Assembly (NCBI GenBank): GCA_045636945.1
Contig: JAZTYO010000045.1
Span: 1 to 62,653 of the forward strand
Direction: 5' to 3'
DNA: 62,653 bases
Source: UMGS172 sp045636945
Lineage (GTDB): Bacteria; Bacillota; Clostridia; Oscillospirales; Acutalibacteraceae
Part shown: piece by piece, positions 49,286 through 58,906 of the stretch
Layout: each line of letters starts with the position of its first letter
Numbering within the stretch: position 1 is the first letter of the stretch
Notes under the pieces: generated by a model
The model's database searches: none
Seen by the model: the letters and a program-made list of their open reading frames with translations, nothing else
What the model was told of the DNA's origin: nothing
Translations under genes and position numbers: made by a program

Positions 49286-50140
49286 ATGGAATTACTGCAA
49301 CTGACTTACTTTTGTGATGCGGCCGAAACCGAGAATTTCAGCAAAACTGCGTTGAAATTCAATGTTCCTGCATCAAATATTTCACAAACGATACGCCGTT
49401 TGGAGGAGGAACTCGGTACAAAGCTGTTTGACCGCCGAGCAAATAAAGCAAGCCTGAACGAAGCAGGACGCTTGTTTTATAATAGCGCAAAATCGGCTTT
49501 GATGTCAATAGAGGAGGGGAAATTACGGTTAAACGACCTGAAGGATTCGGTTTCGGGCGAGGTGAAACTGCTTACTCTTACAAGCCGAAATATCGTGGCC
49601 AAGGCTATCGGAAATTTCAAGGAAAAATACCCTAACACGGTATTTTCGGTCAGCCACCGACTTGAAAACAACGATGGAGATTTTGATCTGATCATAAGCG
49701 ACCAACCGCCGTTTGAGCGTCAGATGCAACGACGGCTCTTAATAACCGACAGGATGATGCTTGCGGTCAAGAAAAACAGCAAATGGGACAGGGAGGATAT
49801 CAGTCTTTCCGAGTTAAGCTCTGCACGTTTTATTTCGATGTATTCAAGCCACAGTCTAAACAGAATAGCGTATAAAATGTGTGCGGATGTGGGTTTCAAG
49901 CCAAATATTGCAATTCAAAGCGATGACCCCTATTATATGAGAAAATATATAGAACTCGGAATGGGAGTTGCTATTGTTCCGAATGTTTCGTGGCAGGGCT
50001 TGTTTTCGGATGACGTTGTGCTGAGAAATATCGGAAATTTCACGCGTGAAACCTATATTTTCAGCGATCCCGAAAAGTATATGCCTTCCGTAGTAAGGCT
50101 GTTTTTGGATGAACTTACATCGGCTTGCGATGCACTGTAA
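49286..50140 (+). CDS. LysR-family transcriptional regulator
   Basis: A 284-aa LysR protein. The N-terminal winged HTH is ELLQLTYFCDAAETENFSKT, then ALKFNVPASNISQTIRRLEE and GTKLFDRRANKASLNEAGRLF. The C-terminal effector domain of about 190 residues has the periplasmic-binding-protein fold. No motif points to a specific ligand. It precedes the glycoside hydrolase-lipoprotein pair on the same strand and is separated from it by a weak terminator, so it is the likely local regulator. Its own leader is structured. Confidence 0.88.
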   Translation: MELLQLTYFCDAAETENFSKTALKFNVPASNISQTIRRLEEELGTKLFDRRANKASLNEAGRLFYNSAKSALMSIEEGKLRLNDLKDSVSGEVKLLTLTSRNIVAKAIGNFKEKYPNTVFSVSHRLENNDGDFDLIISDQPPFERQMQRRLLITDRMMLAVKKNSKWDREDISLSELSSARFISMYSSHSLNRIAYKMCADVGFKPNIAIQSDDPYYMRKYIELGMGVAIVPNVSWQGLFSDDVVLRNIGNFTRETYIFSDPEKYMPSVVRLFLDELTSACDAL

Positions 50141-50164
50141 CAAAAAACCTCACAAATCGAAAAA

Positions 50165-50197
50165 ATACCCCATAAAATAATGGGGTTGATTTTTTGA
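50165..50197 (+). terminator. Terminator after the LysR-type gene
   Basis: A 7-bp stem ACCCCAT / ATGGGGT with loop AAAATA, then TGATTTTTT. Confidence 0.6.
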
Positions 50198-50258
50198 GCG
50201 GTATGCTTTAAAATGAAATTACAGATATTCTGTTTTATAAAAAAACGAAGGTAGTGTT

Positions 50259-53192
50259 ATGTTCAATAAAAATCTTAAAAATCCACCGAAAAAGTACCGT
50301 CCTGCACCGTTCTGGTCGTGGAATGAAAAGCTTGATGTTGAGGAAACCGTCCGTCAGGTAAGAGAGATGGAAGAGGTTGGCATCGGCGGATATTTTATGC
50401 ATGCACGTGGAGGCTTGCAGACCGAGTACCTTTCCGACGAGTGGTTTGATAACGTAAAGGCCACGGTCCGCGAAGGTAAGAAGCTCAAAATGGAGTCCTG
50501 GGGCTACGATGAAAATGGTTGGCCGAGTGGATTCGGCTCAGGTGCTGTTAATGGATTGGGTCTTAAATATCAGCAGAAGTATCTCCGTTCAGAAGAAACC
50601 GATTCGGCAGTTCAGAACGACAACACCATTATAAACGTGCCCTTGAACGGAAAAAATATACATATTTACTATGACGTAAACCCGTTCTACGTTGATACCC
50701 TGGACGGTGAGGTTATTTCGGAGTTTATCCGCATAACTCACGAGGCTTATAAGGATACTTTGGGTGATGAATTCCACGATATGTCAGGATTTTTCACCGA
50801 TGAGCCTCAGATTTCCCGTAACGGATATCCTTGGTCGTTTATACTTGAAAAAGAGTATATGAAGGCCTACGGTGAGGCCTTGGCACCCAAGTTGGTTGAC
50901 CTTTTCTACGATACCGAAACCTCTACCGAGACTAAGTATAAATATTGGAAGCTCGTTAGTGATTTGTTCTCCGAGAACTTTATGAACAACATCTATAAGT
51001 GGTGCTCTGAGAACGGCAGTGCTTTGACCGGTCACTTGGTTATCGAGGAGGGTTTATGGGCGCACGTTATGTCTAACGGTACCTGTATGCCTCATTATGA
51101 GTATATGCACATTCCCGGTATGGACCATCTTGGACGTAGCCTTAATTCCATCCAGTGTCAGATGCAGCTGTGCTCGGTAGCACATCAGCTTGGCAAAAAG
51201 CAGATTTTGTCCGAAACTTTTGCACTTTGCGGCTGGAACGTAAGCTTTGAGGAGCTTCGTTGGATTTATGAGCATCAGATGGTGCACGGTGTAAACTACC
51301 TCTGTCAGCATCTTGAGGGCTACACATTGAGAGGTATCAGAAAGCGTGACTATCCCGCAACACTGTTTAAGCAGCAGCCTTGGTGGGGTGACTATCGTAC
51401 CTTTAACGATAAGGTAAGCCGTATTGGTATGCTGATTGCCGAGGGTAAGATTGAACACGAGATTCTTGTACTGCACGTTGCCGATTCGGCTTGGGCTAAC
51501 TTTGATATTAAATCGCCCAACTATTCTCAGGTGCTTGTCGGCAATATGATTGATACTCAGAAGCGCCTCGAACACGCACAGTTGCAGTATCACCTTGGCG
51601 ATGCCACCATTATGCAACGTCACGCCAAGGTTGAAAACGGTAAAATCAACATCGGAACACAGAATTATTCCGTTGTTGTTGTTCCTCCCTGTGAGTGTTT
51701 GGCTTCTAACACCGTAAAACTGCTCAAGGAGTTCAAGGGGCAGGGCGGTTTGGTTATCTTTACCGAGCTTGTTCCCTTCATGATTGACGGTAAAAAAACC
51801 GATGAGGTTATAGAATTTGCTAAGACCTGTGTAAACGTTGACCACAAGGATGTTGCAACCGTTATCCCCGAATCTTACAGAAAGATTACCCTTGATTATG
51901 AGGGTGATCATTTCGCACAGCCCATTATCACTGCTGTACGTCGCTTTGACGAGCAGAAAATGACAATGTACTACCTCTATAATCCCGAGTACGTAAGACA
52001 CAACGTGGTTGCTACCGTAAAGGGTAAGAGTGTTGCCGAGTTCAACACCGTAACGGGTGAGGAAGAAGCCGTTGTATTTGATAAGAACGGTGACAGCATT
52101 AATATTGAATGTACCGTTTACGAGCGTGGCTCGGTTGTTCTGTTCGTTTATGATGAGGATGTTAAGGCGTCGGCAGTCAAGTGCGAAAAAGTATTGAATC
52201 CCTTGACCTTTGAGGGTGAGTGGGAAATCGAGGCCGACGATAACGCTTTGACCCTTGATTATTGCGACGTTTACTTTGATGGCGAGCTTGCTTATGAGAA
52301 TCTTCCCGTCAGTGACGTTCAGGAAAAGGCCATAGCCTTCGGTCGTAAGGTCAATACCAAGGTTGTGTTCAAGTTCAACGTTCAGAAGGCCGCATTTACC
52401 AAGTTCGATTTGGTTGTTGAAACCCCCGAGATTTTTGAGATAGTTGTCAATGGCAACGAGGTTGAAAAAAAGGTTACAGGCTACTATCACGATACCTCCT
52501 TCAAGACCATTGACATTGCGAAGTATATAAAAGAGGGTATTAACAATATCGCTCTCACCTGCGATTTTGTACAGAGTGATTCAGTCTACGAAAACTGCAA
52601 GAAATCACTCAAGTTTGAGTCTGAAAGGAACAAGTTGAGCTATGATATGGAGATTGAGGCTATCTACGTTAAGGGTGATTTCGCAGTCCGTACCAAGGAT
52701 GCTTTCCGTAACGTTGAGCGTTGCGGAATTGTCACCAACGGTCGATTCTATATCACCGAGGCTCCCAAAACCGTTAAGGTCGGTGCCCTTGCACAGCAGG
52801 GCTATCCCTTCTTTGCAGGCAGTATGACCTTTAAAAAGACCGTGAACCTCACTGCCGATGAAATCAAGGACCGTTCAATAAAATTCCAGAAGCTTTGCTC
52901 AACCGTTACCAAGGTCAAGGTTAACGGCAAGGATATGGGTAAGATTATGTGGCAACCCTATGAGGTTGATGTGACATCCGCACTTAAAGAGGGCGAGAAC
53001 GTTGTCGAGATTACCGTAACGGGCAACCTCCGTAACCTGCTTGGACCTTTCCACCTCAGAGAGGGTGAGGCTTATGCCGTAAGTCCTCGCAAGTTCTTCC
53101 ACGAGTCGCCTATTTGGTATCACGGTATCAACCCCGAATGGGTCGATAGCTACTGCTTTGTTGAGTTTGGTTTGGGGGTGATGATTTTATGA
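50259..53192 (+). CDS. Glycoside hydrolase, GH106-like
   Basis: A 977-aa protein without signal peptide. The N-terminus (RPAPFWSWNEKLDVEETVRQ, GIGGYFMHARGGL, SWGYDENGWPSGFGSG) is a TIM-barrel region shared with GH106 alpha-L-rhamnosidase-like enzymes. FFTDEPQ (Asp181-Glu182) is a good catalytic candidate. The C-terminal 350 residues are beta-rich, with jelly-roll carbohydrate-binding-like modules (KVKVNGKDMGKIMWQPYEVD, EGENVVEITVTGNLRN). It is probably a cytoplasmic enzyme that acts on imported oligosaccharides. Rhamnosidase activity is only inferred from the family. It overlaps the next gene by 4 bp. Confidence 0.78.
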   Translation: MFNKNLKNPPKKYRPAPFWSWNEKLDVEETVRQVREMEEVGIGGYFMHARGGLQTEYLSDEWFDNVKATVREGKKLKMESWGYDENGWPSGFGSGAVNGLGLKYQQKYLRSEETDSAVQNDNTIINVPLNGKNIHIYYDVNPFYVDTLDGEVISEFIRITHEAYKDTLGDEFHDMSGFFTDEPQISRNGYPWSFILEKEYMKAYGEALAPKLVDLFYDTETSTETKYKYWKLVSDLFSENFMNNIYKWCSENGSALTGHLVIEEGLWAHVMSNGTCMPHYEYMHIPGMDHLGRSLNSIQCQMQLCSVAHQLGKKQILSETFALCGWNVSFEELRWIYEHQMVHGVNYLCQHLEGYTLRGIRKRDYPATLFKQQPWWGDYRTFNDKVSRIGMLIAEGKIEHEILVLHVADSAWANFDIKSPNYSQVLVGNMIDTQKRLEHAQLQYHLGDATIMQRHAKVENGKINIGTQNYSVVVVPPCECLASNTVKLLKEFKGQGGLVIFTELVPFMIDGKKTDEVIEFAKTCVNVDHKDVATVIPESYRKITLDYEGDHFAQPIITAVRRFDEQKMTMYYLYNPEYVRHNVVATVKGKSVAEFNTVTGEEEAVVFDKNGDSINIECTVYERGSVVLFVYDEDVKASAVKCEKVLNPLTFEGEWEIEADDNALTLDYCDVYFDGELAYENLPVSDVQEKAIAFGRKVNTKVVFKFNVQKAAFTKFDLVVETPEIFEIVVNGNEVEKKVTGYYHDTSFKTIDIAKYIKEGINNIALTCDFVQSDSVYENCKKSLKFESERNKLSYDMEIEAIYVKGDFAVRTKDAFRNVERCGIVTNGRFYITEAPKTVKVGALAQQGYPFFAGSMTFKKTVNLTADEIKDRSIKFQKLCSTVTKVKVNGKDMGKIMWQPYEVDVTSALKEGENVVEITVTGNLRNLLGPFHLREGEAYAVSPRKFFHESPIWYHGINPEWVDSYCFVEFGLGVMIL

Positions 53193-54250
53193 AGATTGTT
53201 AAATTGTTTGTAGCAATGCTGTTGGTGGTCGGAATTTTGACCACTTTGGGCTGCGATGGAGAAGGTAACAGTAACACGTTGTCAAACATAACTTCAAGCA
53301 CAACACAAAGTACTGCATCAAAAGACACACAAACGGTAGATCCTGCGACCTGTAATCACACGTACACAGAGATAATCACAAGAAAGCCAAGGGTCTTGGA
53401 CGTTGGTGAAAAGACCTTTACCTGCTATATATGTAAGTCCTCATACACCGAGGAGATCCCCCGATTGGATACCGACAGCTTTAAGGTGTTGGCTATTGGC
53501 AACAGCTTAACCAACGATTCCACTCAGTATCTGTGGCAAATTTTAAATAACGCAGGTATTGAAAATGTCGTTGTCGGCAGACTTTTCGAGTCGGGCTGCA
53601 GTATCAATGAGCATTGGACATATATTACCGAATTCGCCGAGGTCTACGATTATTCGGAAAGCTTTGGTAGCGGTTGGGTTCCTTATGGTAAATACAGCGT
53701 TCAGATGGCGTTGGAAAAAGAGGATTGGGATTATATAATCCTGCAGGAAACCATAGCAAGTGCTACCTACCCTAATTCATATAAAAATCTTGAAAACCTT
53801 GTGAATTTTGTAAAGACGACTAATCCCGATGCCGAGCTTGCTTGGCAGTTGATGTGGGCATATCAGGCTGAAACCGAATCACAGTGGTGCAGATACCATA
53901 CAAAACAAGAGCAAGCCTTGATGTACGACCAGATTGTTTCGGTATATAAAACCTATGTCAGACACAATAAATCTATTGAGCATCTTATTCCGTCCGGTAC
54001 GGCCGTACAGAATCTTAGGACCTCGTATATTGGCGATACAATTACCATCGACGGACTGCACATGACCCATTCTCACGGACGTTATCTGACTGCGTTGACG
54101 TGGTATGCTGCGCTCACGGGCGGAGACGTGGATATTATTGATTGGTATCCGTTGGATTATCCCGTGGTGGCAAATGATATCGATGTTATCCGTCGGTCGG
54201 TCAAGGATGCGATCGACAAACCGTTTGAGATTACTGAACAGGCAAAATGA
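53189..54250 (+). CDS. SGNH-hydrolase-like lipoprotein, DUF4886
   Basis: A 353-aa lipoprotein. The signal ends in lipobox TLGC (residue 22) and is followed by a Ser/Thr linker and a small Cys-His segment (CNHTYTEIITRKP and CYICKSSY). The main domain matches DUF4886 of the SGNH fold: block I FKVLAIGNSLTND (Ser), GCSIN, and block V DGLHMTHSHG with the catalytic Asp and His. Such proteins often deacylate carbohydrates. It is translationally coupled to the GH106-like gene although one product is surface-anchored and the other cytoplasmic; together they suggest use of an acylated plant or mucin glycan. Confidence 0.8.
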   Translation: MKIVKLFVAMLLVVGILTTLGCDGEGNSNTLSNITSSTTQSTASKDTQTVDPATCNHTYTEIITRKPRVLDVGEKTFTCYICKSSYTEEIPRLDTDSFKVLAIGNSLTNDSTQYLWQILNNAGIENVVVGRLFESGCSINEHWTYITEFAEVYDYSESFGSGWVPYGKYSVQMALEKEDWDYIILQETIASATYPNSYKNLENLVNFVKTTNPDAELAWQLMWAYQAETESQWCRYHTKQEQALMYDQIVSVYKTYVRHNKSIEHLIPSGTAVQNLRTSYIGDTITIDGLHMTHSHGRYLTALTWYAALTGGDVDIIDWYPLDYPVVANDIDVIRRSVKDAIDKPFEITEQAK

Positions 54251-54266
54251 GTTTACATAAACCGAT

Positions 54267-54300
54267 AAAACCGAGAGTCTTTTGACCCTCGGTTTTTGCT
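54267..54300 (+). terminator. Terminator of the glycan operon
   Basis: AAAACCGAGAGTC / GACCCTCGGTTTT stem with a TTTT loop and one mismatch, then TGCTTT. Confidence 0.85.
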
Positions 54301-54377
54301 TTATCTATAAAATTTTCGGTTTAGTGCAAAAGTTATGCAACAATTTTGCCAAACCTTAAATTTCCTTAAAATTTTTG

Positions 54378-54406
54378 TTGACTGTGGTGCTTGTTTGAGG
54401 TATAAT
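54378..54406 (+). promoter_or_regulatory. guaB promoter
   Basis: TTGACT (54378-54383), 17-bp spacer, TATAAT (54401-54406). The short A/T-rich leader shows no purine riboswitch. Confidence 0.75.
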
Positions 54407-54466
54407 GTTTAGAAATAAATTATAATGGATTATTATATTACTTTTATATAAACGGAGGAATAAAAA

Positions 54467-55972
54467 ATGGCAATCTTTATTAACGAACCTTCGCATACTT
54501 TTAACGAGTATCTGCTTATCCCCGGATACTCCTCCAGCGAATGTATCCCTGCAAACGTAAGCCTCAAGACCCCTCTTGTCAAGTTCAGGAAGGGCGAGGA
54601 ATCGGCCATCACCATGAACATCCCTATGGTTTCTGCAATTATGCAGTCGGTCTCGGGTGACCGTCTTGCAATCGCTTTGGCAACCGAGGGTGGTGTTTCG
54701 TTTATCTACGGCTCACAGTCGGTTGAGGACGAGGCTGCAATGGTAGCAAGGGCTAAGAACCACAAAGCAGGTTTTGTTAAGAGTGATTCCAATGTTAAGC
54801 CTACCGATACTATGGCCGACGTCGTAGCATTGAAGGAAAAGACCGGACATTCCACCGTTGCCGTTACCGATGACGGTACTGCCGACGGCAAATTGCTTGG
54901 TATCGTTACCGGCCGTGACTACCGTGTAAGCCGTATGGATCCCACAACTCCTGTTAGCGAGTTTATGACTCCGTTTGACAAGCTTATCGTAGCTAAAGAG
55001 GGTACAAGCCTTAAAGAAGCTAACGATATTATCTGGGATAACAAATTGAATTCCTTGCCCATCATCAACGACGCAGGACAGCTTTGCTATATGGTATTCC
55101 GTAAGGACTATGATACCCACAAGCAGAATCCCAATGAGTTGCTTGATGCTTCCAAGAGATACGTTGTTGGTGCAGGTATCAATACCCGTGACTATGCACA
55201 ACGTGTTCCCGCACTTGTTGAGGCAGGTGCCGACGTTCTTTGTATCGACTCCTCCGAAGGTTTCTCAGAGTGGCAGAAGCTCACTACCGAGTGGCTTCGT
55301 GCTAAGTACGGTGATACCGTTAAGGTTGGCGCAGGTAATGTTGTAGACGCTGAAGGCTTCCGCTTCCTTGCTGACTGCGGTGCTGACTTTATCAAGGTTG
55401 GTATCGGCGGCGGTTCTATTTGTATCACCCGTGAGACCAAGGGTATCGGCCGTGGACAGGCTACCGCTTTGATCGAGGTCTGCAAAGCCCGTGACGAGTA
55501 TTTCAAGGAAACCGGTGTTTACGTTCCCGTTTGTTCCGACGGTGGTATTGTTTATGACCATCATATCACTCTTGCACTTGCAATGGGTGCTGATTTTGTA
55601 ATGCTTGGCCGTTATTTTGCAAGATTTGACGAAAGCCCCACAAACAAGGTCAACATCGGCGGTAACTATTTCAAGGAGTATTGGGGCGAGGGTTCAGCCC
55701 GTGCTCGTAACTGGCAGAGATACGACCTCGGCGGTGACAAGAAGCTCTCGTTTGAAGAGGGTGTTGACTCCTACGTTCCTTATGCAGGAACTCTCAAGGA
55801 CAATGTTGCATTATCGCTTTCCAAGGTTAAGTCGACCATGTGCAACTGCGGTGCATTGACCATCCCCGAGCTTCAGCAGAAGGCAAAGCTCACCCTTGTT
55901 TCTGCAACAAGTATCGTTGAGGGCGGTGCTCACGACGTTATCCAGAAGGAAAAGAGCACAGCAATCAAATAA
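54467..55972 (+). CDS. guaB: Inosine-5'-monophosphate dehydrogenase
   Basis: A 501-aa enzyme that oxidises IMP to XMP, the first committed step to GMP. The (beta/alpha)8 barrel is interrupted by a pair of CBS domains (about residues 105-220, VKPTDTMADVVALKE and TPVSEFMTPFDKLIV). The catalytic cysteine is Cys319 in GIGGGSICITRE, the form with GGGS in place of the common GPGS loop. The flap region is YWGEGSARARNWQRY. Single-gene transcript with its own promoter and terminator. Confidence 0.94.
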   Translation: MAIFINEPSHTFNEYLLIPGYSSSECIPANVSLKTPLVKFRKGEESAITMNIPMVSAIMQSVSGDRLAIALATEGGVSFIYGSQSVEDEAAMVARAKNHKAGFVKSDSNVKPTDTMADVVALKEKTGHSTVAVTDDGTADGKLLGIVTGRDYRVSRMDPTTPVSEFMTPFDKLIVAKEGTSLKEANDIIWDNKLNSLPIINDAGQLCYMVFRKDYDTHKQNPNELLDASKRYVVGAGINTRDYAQRVPALVEAGADVLCIDSSEGFSEWQKLTTEWLRAKYGDTVKVGAGNVVDAEGFRFLADCGADFIKVGIGGGSICITRETKGIGRGQATALIEVCKARDEYFKETGVYVPVCSDGGIVYDHHITLALAMGADFVMLGRYFARFDESPTNKVNIGGNYFKEYWGEGSARARNWQRYDLGGDKKLSFEEGVDSYVPYAGTLKDNVALSLSKVKSTMCNCGALTIPELQQKAKLTLVSATSIVEGGAHDVIQKEKSTAIK

Positions 55973-56010
55973 TTAAACCAATTATTTAAAAGCTAAATAA
56001 ACATAATTAA

Positions 56011-56041
56011 AAACGGATAGCTTCGGCCATCCGTTTTTTTG
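56011..56041 (+). terminator. Terminator after guaB
   Basis: AAACGGAT / ATCCGTTT stem with an inner GC-TTCG-GC tetraloop, followed by TTTTTTT. Confidence 0.88.
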
Positions 56042-56086
56042 TTCACATAACCAAGGTTAATTATAGGTAAAATATTATTATTTTAC

Positions 56087-56115
56087 TTGCAATGCAAATT
56101 GGTTTGTGTTATCAT
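56087..56115 (+). promoter_or_regulatory. Promoter of the CNNM/CorC gene
   Basis: TTGCAA (56087-56092), 17-bp spacer, extended -10 TGTTATCAT (TATCAT 56110-56115). Confidence 0.55.
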
Positions 56116-56171
56116 TACCTTGCGTATCTATGTATATGCAGAAAATTATATTTTATAGGAGGGGTTCTACT

Positions 56172-57452
56172 TTGGAACCGGACAGTTGGCCGCAGATAAT
56201 TATTCTTATTATCCTTGTAGCCTTTTCGGCGTTCTTTTCGGCGTCGGAAACAGCATTCACATCACTCAACAAAATCAGGCTTAAAATGATGGCTGATGAA
56301 GGCAATCGCAGAGCCACACTTGCTTACTCGATGACCGACAATTTCGATAAAATGCTGTCCACCGTGCTTATCGGTAACAACATCGTTAATATCGCATCAG
56401 CTTCGGTTGCAACCATGCTTTTTATTGACGCTTTGAACGACGAAACTTTGGGTTCCACCTTGTCAACCGTTGTTATGACAGTGGTAATCCTTATCTTTGG
56501 TGAGGTTTCGCCTAAGAGTATTGCCAAAGAAAAGCCTGAAAAGTTTGCTTGCTTTGCCGCACCTTTTTTGAAGTTTTTGATGCTTATCTTCACACCGTTT
56601 GTAGCATTTTTTGTGGTATGGAAAAAGATGCTCAAAAAACTCTTCAAGCTTGAGAGTCAGGATGCTATCACGGGTGACGAGCTTATCAACATTGTTGATG
56701 AGGCCGAAGAAGGCGGTGGACTTGACGAAGAGGAAAGCGACCTTATCCGTTCGGCTATTTCGTTCAGTGAATGTCCCGTCGGTGATATTCTCACTCCGAG
56801 AGTTGATATGGTTGCCGTTGATAAGGCTGATAGTGTTGAAGAAATTGCCAAAGCCTTTGACGAATCCGGATTTTCAAGATTGCCCGTCTATGACGAAACC
56901 GTTGACAGTATCATCGGTGTTATACATATCCGCGATTTCAATAAGCACGTTGTGGCTAACGGTCAGCCTGTTGAGTCTATAATAAAGGATACCGTTTTTG
57001 TTGCAAAACAGATGCCTATCAGTGAACTTCTGAAGCTTCTGCAGAAGGAAAAGACCCATATGGCGGTTGTTTCCGATGAGTACGGCGGTACTATCGGTAT
57101 TGCCACTATGGAAGATATTTTGGAAGAGCTTGTCGGTGAAATTTGGGACGAATATGACGAGGTTGTTGAGGAGTTTAAGGACAACGACAACGGTACCGTT
57201 ACCGTTCTTTGCTCGGCTCAGGTTGAAAAAATGTTTGAGTATTTTGAGCTTGATGTCGACGAGGAATCCGAGTCGGTATCGGTTGGCGGATGGGTGCTTG
57301 AGCAACTCGGTAAAATTGCCGAAGAAGGCGATGAGTTCCAATACGAAAACCTTTACGTCAAGGTTGCTAAGGTGCAAGAACGACGCGTTATGGAAATAAA
57401 TGTAACCGTTATTTCACCTGAAAAGGTTGAAGTCGAAGAAGAAAAAGAATAG
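56172..57452 (+). CDS. CNNM/CorC-type transporter (hemolysin C family)
   Basis: About 426 aa. An N-terminal DUF21/CNNM membrane domain of four helices (FSAFFSASETAFTSLNKIRL and IFGEVSPKSIAKEKPEK) is followed by a CBS pair (VGDILTPRVDMVAV, SRLPVYDETVDSIIGVIHIR, HMAVVSDEYGGTIG) and the C-terminal CorC/HlyC domain. The family is linked to Mg2+ or Na+ transport and magnesium homeostasis; hemolysin is a historical name. The frame opens at 56106, but TTG 56172 follows the strong AGGAGGGG (56157-56164) and gives a sensible membrane start. Confidence 0.88.
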   Translation: MEPDSWPQIIILIILVAFSAFFSASETAFTSLNKIRLKMMADEGNRRATLAYSMTDNFDKMLSTVLIGNNIVNIASASVATMLFIDALNDETLGSTLSTVVMTVVILIFGEVSPKSIAKEKPEKFACFAAPFLKFLMLIFTPFVAFFVVWKKMLKKLFKLESQDAITGDELINIVDEAEEGGGLDEEESDLIRSAISFSECPVGDILTPRVDMVAVDKADSVEEIAKAFDESGFSRLPVYDETVDSIIGVIHIRDFNKHVVANGQPVESIIKDTVFVAKQMPISELLKLLQKEKTHMAVVSDEYGGTIGIATMEDILEELVGEIWDEYDEVVEEFKDNDNGTVTVLCSAQVEKMFEYFELDVDEESESVSVGGWVLEQLGKIAEEGDEFQYENLYVKVAKVQERRVMEINVTVISPEKVEVEEEKE

Positions 57453-57463
57453 TAAATATACTA

Positions 57464-57500
57464 AAAGCCTCCTCGGGGTCAAACCGAAGAGGCTTTGTGT
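57464..57500. terminator. Terminator between the CNNM gene and the convergent DUF4190-like gene
   Basis: AAAGCCTCCTCGG / CCGAAGAGGCTTT stem with one mismatch, T/A-rich on both sides, so probably bidirectional. Confidence 0.75.
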
Positions 57501-57514
57501 TTTATACCAAAAAA

Positions 57515-58000
57515 TCAGAAATTTGATAGCAGAATGATAATGCTCAAAATTGAGGAAAGAACGCCGAGGCTTCCGCAAATCAAACCTGCAGCACCCATAC
57601 TGCGACCGGAATTCTCCTTTTTGCGAATTCCGATAATGGCAAACGAGACACACAACAAACCAAAGATAAGGCAGGTTACACAACTCGAAAGCTCACTTCC
57701 AAAGTTATACCACGAGTCGCTATCGTAAATATATTCGATACAACTTGATAATGATGTTACACCGATAAGGAATGTGATGATACCGATTGCCATTGAGGTT
57801 ATATTAAAGCCCAAGCCGGGAGTCTTTTTATCTTCCTTGGGAGGCTGAGGCACAATCTGCTGAACGGGAGGACGTTGAACGTTCTGATAAGGCATATTGG
57901 GAGGATAAGGCTGTGCGGGGATATACTGACCTTGAGGTGCAACGGGTGGTTTAGGGTCGGCGGGGGTTGCAACAACTGTGTTGGTTCTGTTTTCTTCCAT
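57515..58000 (-). CDS. Proline-rich membrane protein, DUF4190-like
   Basis: A 161-aa protein. Residues 1-58 are cytoplasmic and rich in Pro, Gln and Tyr (QGQYIPAQPYPPNMPYQNVQ). Three hydrophobic helices follow, with LGFNITSMAIGIITFLIGV, CLIFGLLCVSFAIIGI and GAAGLICGSLGVLSSILSI, the last fitting the DUF4190 pattern. Function unknown. It has its own promoter (TTGACA, 17 bp, TATACT on the minus strand). Confidence 0.7.
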   Translation of the reverse strand: MEENRTNTVVATPADPKPPVAPQGQYIPAQPYPPNMPYQNVQRPPVQQIVPQPPKEDKKTPGLGFNITSMAIGIITFLIGVTSLSSCIEYIYDSDSWYNFGSELSSCVTCLIFGLLCVSFAIIGIRKKENSGRSMGAAGLICGSLGVLSSILSIIILLSNF

Positions 58001-58085
58001 AGTGACTTTCCTTTCTGAATTGAAATAGATTCACACACTTGAATAGTGAATAGAATTACTGTTCTACGCTACCTTCCTCGGTTTA

Positions 58086-58114
58086 AGTATAGTATTTTTT
58101 AGGAAAATTGTCAA
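58086..58114 (-). promoter_or_regulatory. Promoter of the DUF4190-like gene
   Basis: Minus strand TTGACA (58114-58109), 17-bp spacer, TATACT (58091-58086). It is divergent from the next promoter. Confidence 0.7.
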
Positions 58115-58121
58115 GTTAACA

Positions 58122-58150
58122 TTGTGTAAACCAAAAATGTATAGTATAAT
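58122..58150 (+). promoter_or_regulatory. Promoter of the pseudouridine synthase gene
   Basis: TTGTGT (58122-58127), 17-bp spacer, TATAAT (58145-58150). Confidence 0.6.
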
Positions 58151-58226
58151 AACAAATAATAACAAATGATTACAAAAAGCAGTAAATCGGCACTCTAAGT
58201 TTACAATTTGTTACTGAAAGTAAGAG

Positions 58227-58889
58227 GTGAGAACGATAGAAACCGTAAAGATACTTGAAGAAAACAAGGATTATATAGTATGCAAAAAACCGTCGGGAAT
58301 TGCATCCGAGGACGGTAAGTCAGAGGGTATGCCGTCTTTGTTGGCAAACAGTGAGAATAAGCCATTGGTCGTTCACCGATTGGATAAAGAGGTTTCGGGG
58401 GTTATGGTTTTTGCAAAAACCTCACGTATGGCTAGTGAGCTTTCACGACAGATAACCGATAAAACGTTCAAAAAGGAGTATTTTGCGGTCGTTTCGGGAG
58501 AGGTTGAGGAGTATGGTGTTTTAGAGGACCTTTTGTATCACGACAGTATAAAAAACAAAACCTATACTGTAAAACGTAAACGAAAGGGAGTAAAGACTGC
58601 AAAATTGGAATTTTGGCGGTTGGGTGTATCCCAAACCGAAAACGGAGTTGTGTCATTGGTAAAGGTGAGGCTTTATACGGGGCGTACACATCAAATAAGA
58701 GTACAGTTTGCGTCCCGTCAGCATCCTATCTTAGGTGACAGAAAATACGGCTCGGAAATAAACTGTCAGATTGCTCTTTTCTCGCGGGCGATAGGCTTTA
58801 ATTACAAAGGTGAGGACAAACTTTTCTTTGAACTGCCTCAAACCATATACCCGTGGGACAAATTTATAAAAAGTTTTGAAAGCTTATAA
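58227..58889 (+). CDS. RluA-family RNA pseudouridine synthase
   Basis: About 220 aa without an S4 domain. The catalytic motif is VVHRLDKEVSGVMVFAKT (Asp in H-R-L-D), and the C-terminal motif is LYTGRTHQIRVQFA. It isomerises uridines in rRNA or tRNA; the exact target cannot be read from sequence. The start is uncertain: GTG 58227 has a modest GAAAG site upstream, while the better AAGAGGTGAG would point at a rare ATA codon at 58236. Confidence 0.85.
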   Translation: MRTIETVKILEENKDYIVCKKPSGIASEDGKSEGMPSLLANSENKPLVVHRLDKEVSGVMVFAKTSRMASELSRQITDKTFKKEYFAVVSGEVEEYGVLEDLLYHDSIKNKTYTVKRKRKGVKTAKLEFWRLGVSQTENGVVSLVKVRLYTGRTHQIRVQFASRQHPILGDRKYGSEINCQIALFSRAIGFNYKGEDKLFFELPQTIYPWDKFIKSFESL

Positions 58890-58906
58890 AAAATCGACAA
58901 TTCGTA

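Noticed and set aside
51054..52490. 478-aa minus-strand ORF inside the glycoside hydrolase gene
   Set aside because: It is a shadow of a strongly supported coding frame; composition and residues are not protein-like and no ribosome site precedes it.
54407..54466. Purine riboswitch before guaB
   Set aside because: The leader is about 55 nt, A/T-only in most parts, and has no purine aptamer core.
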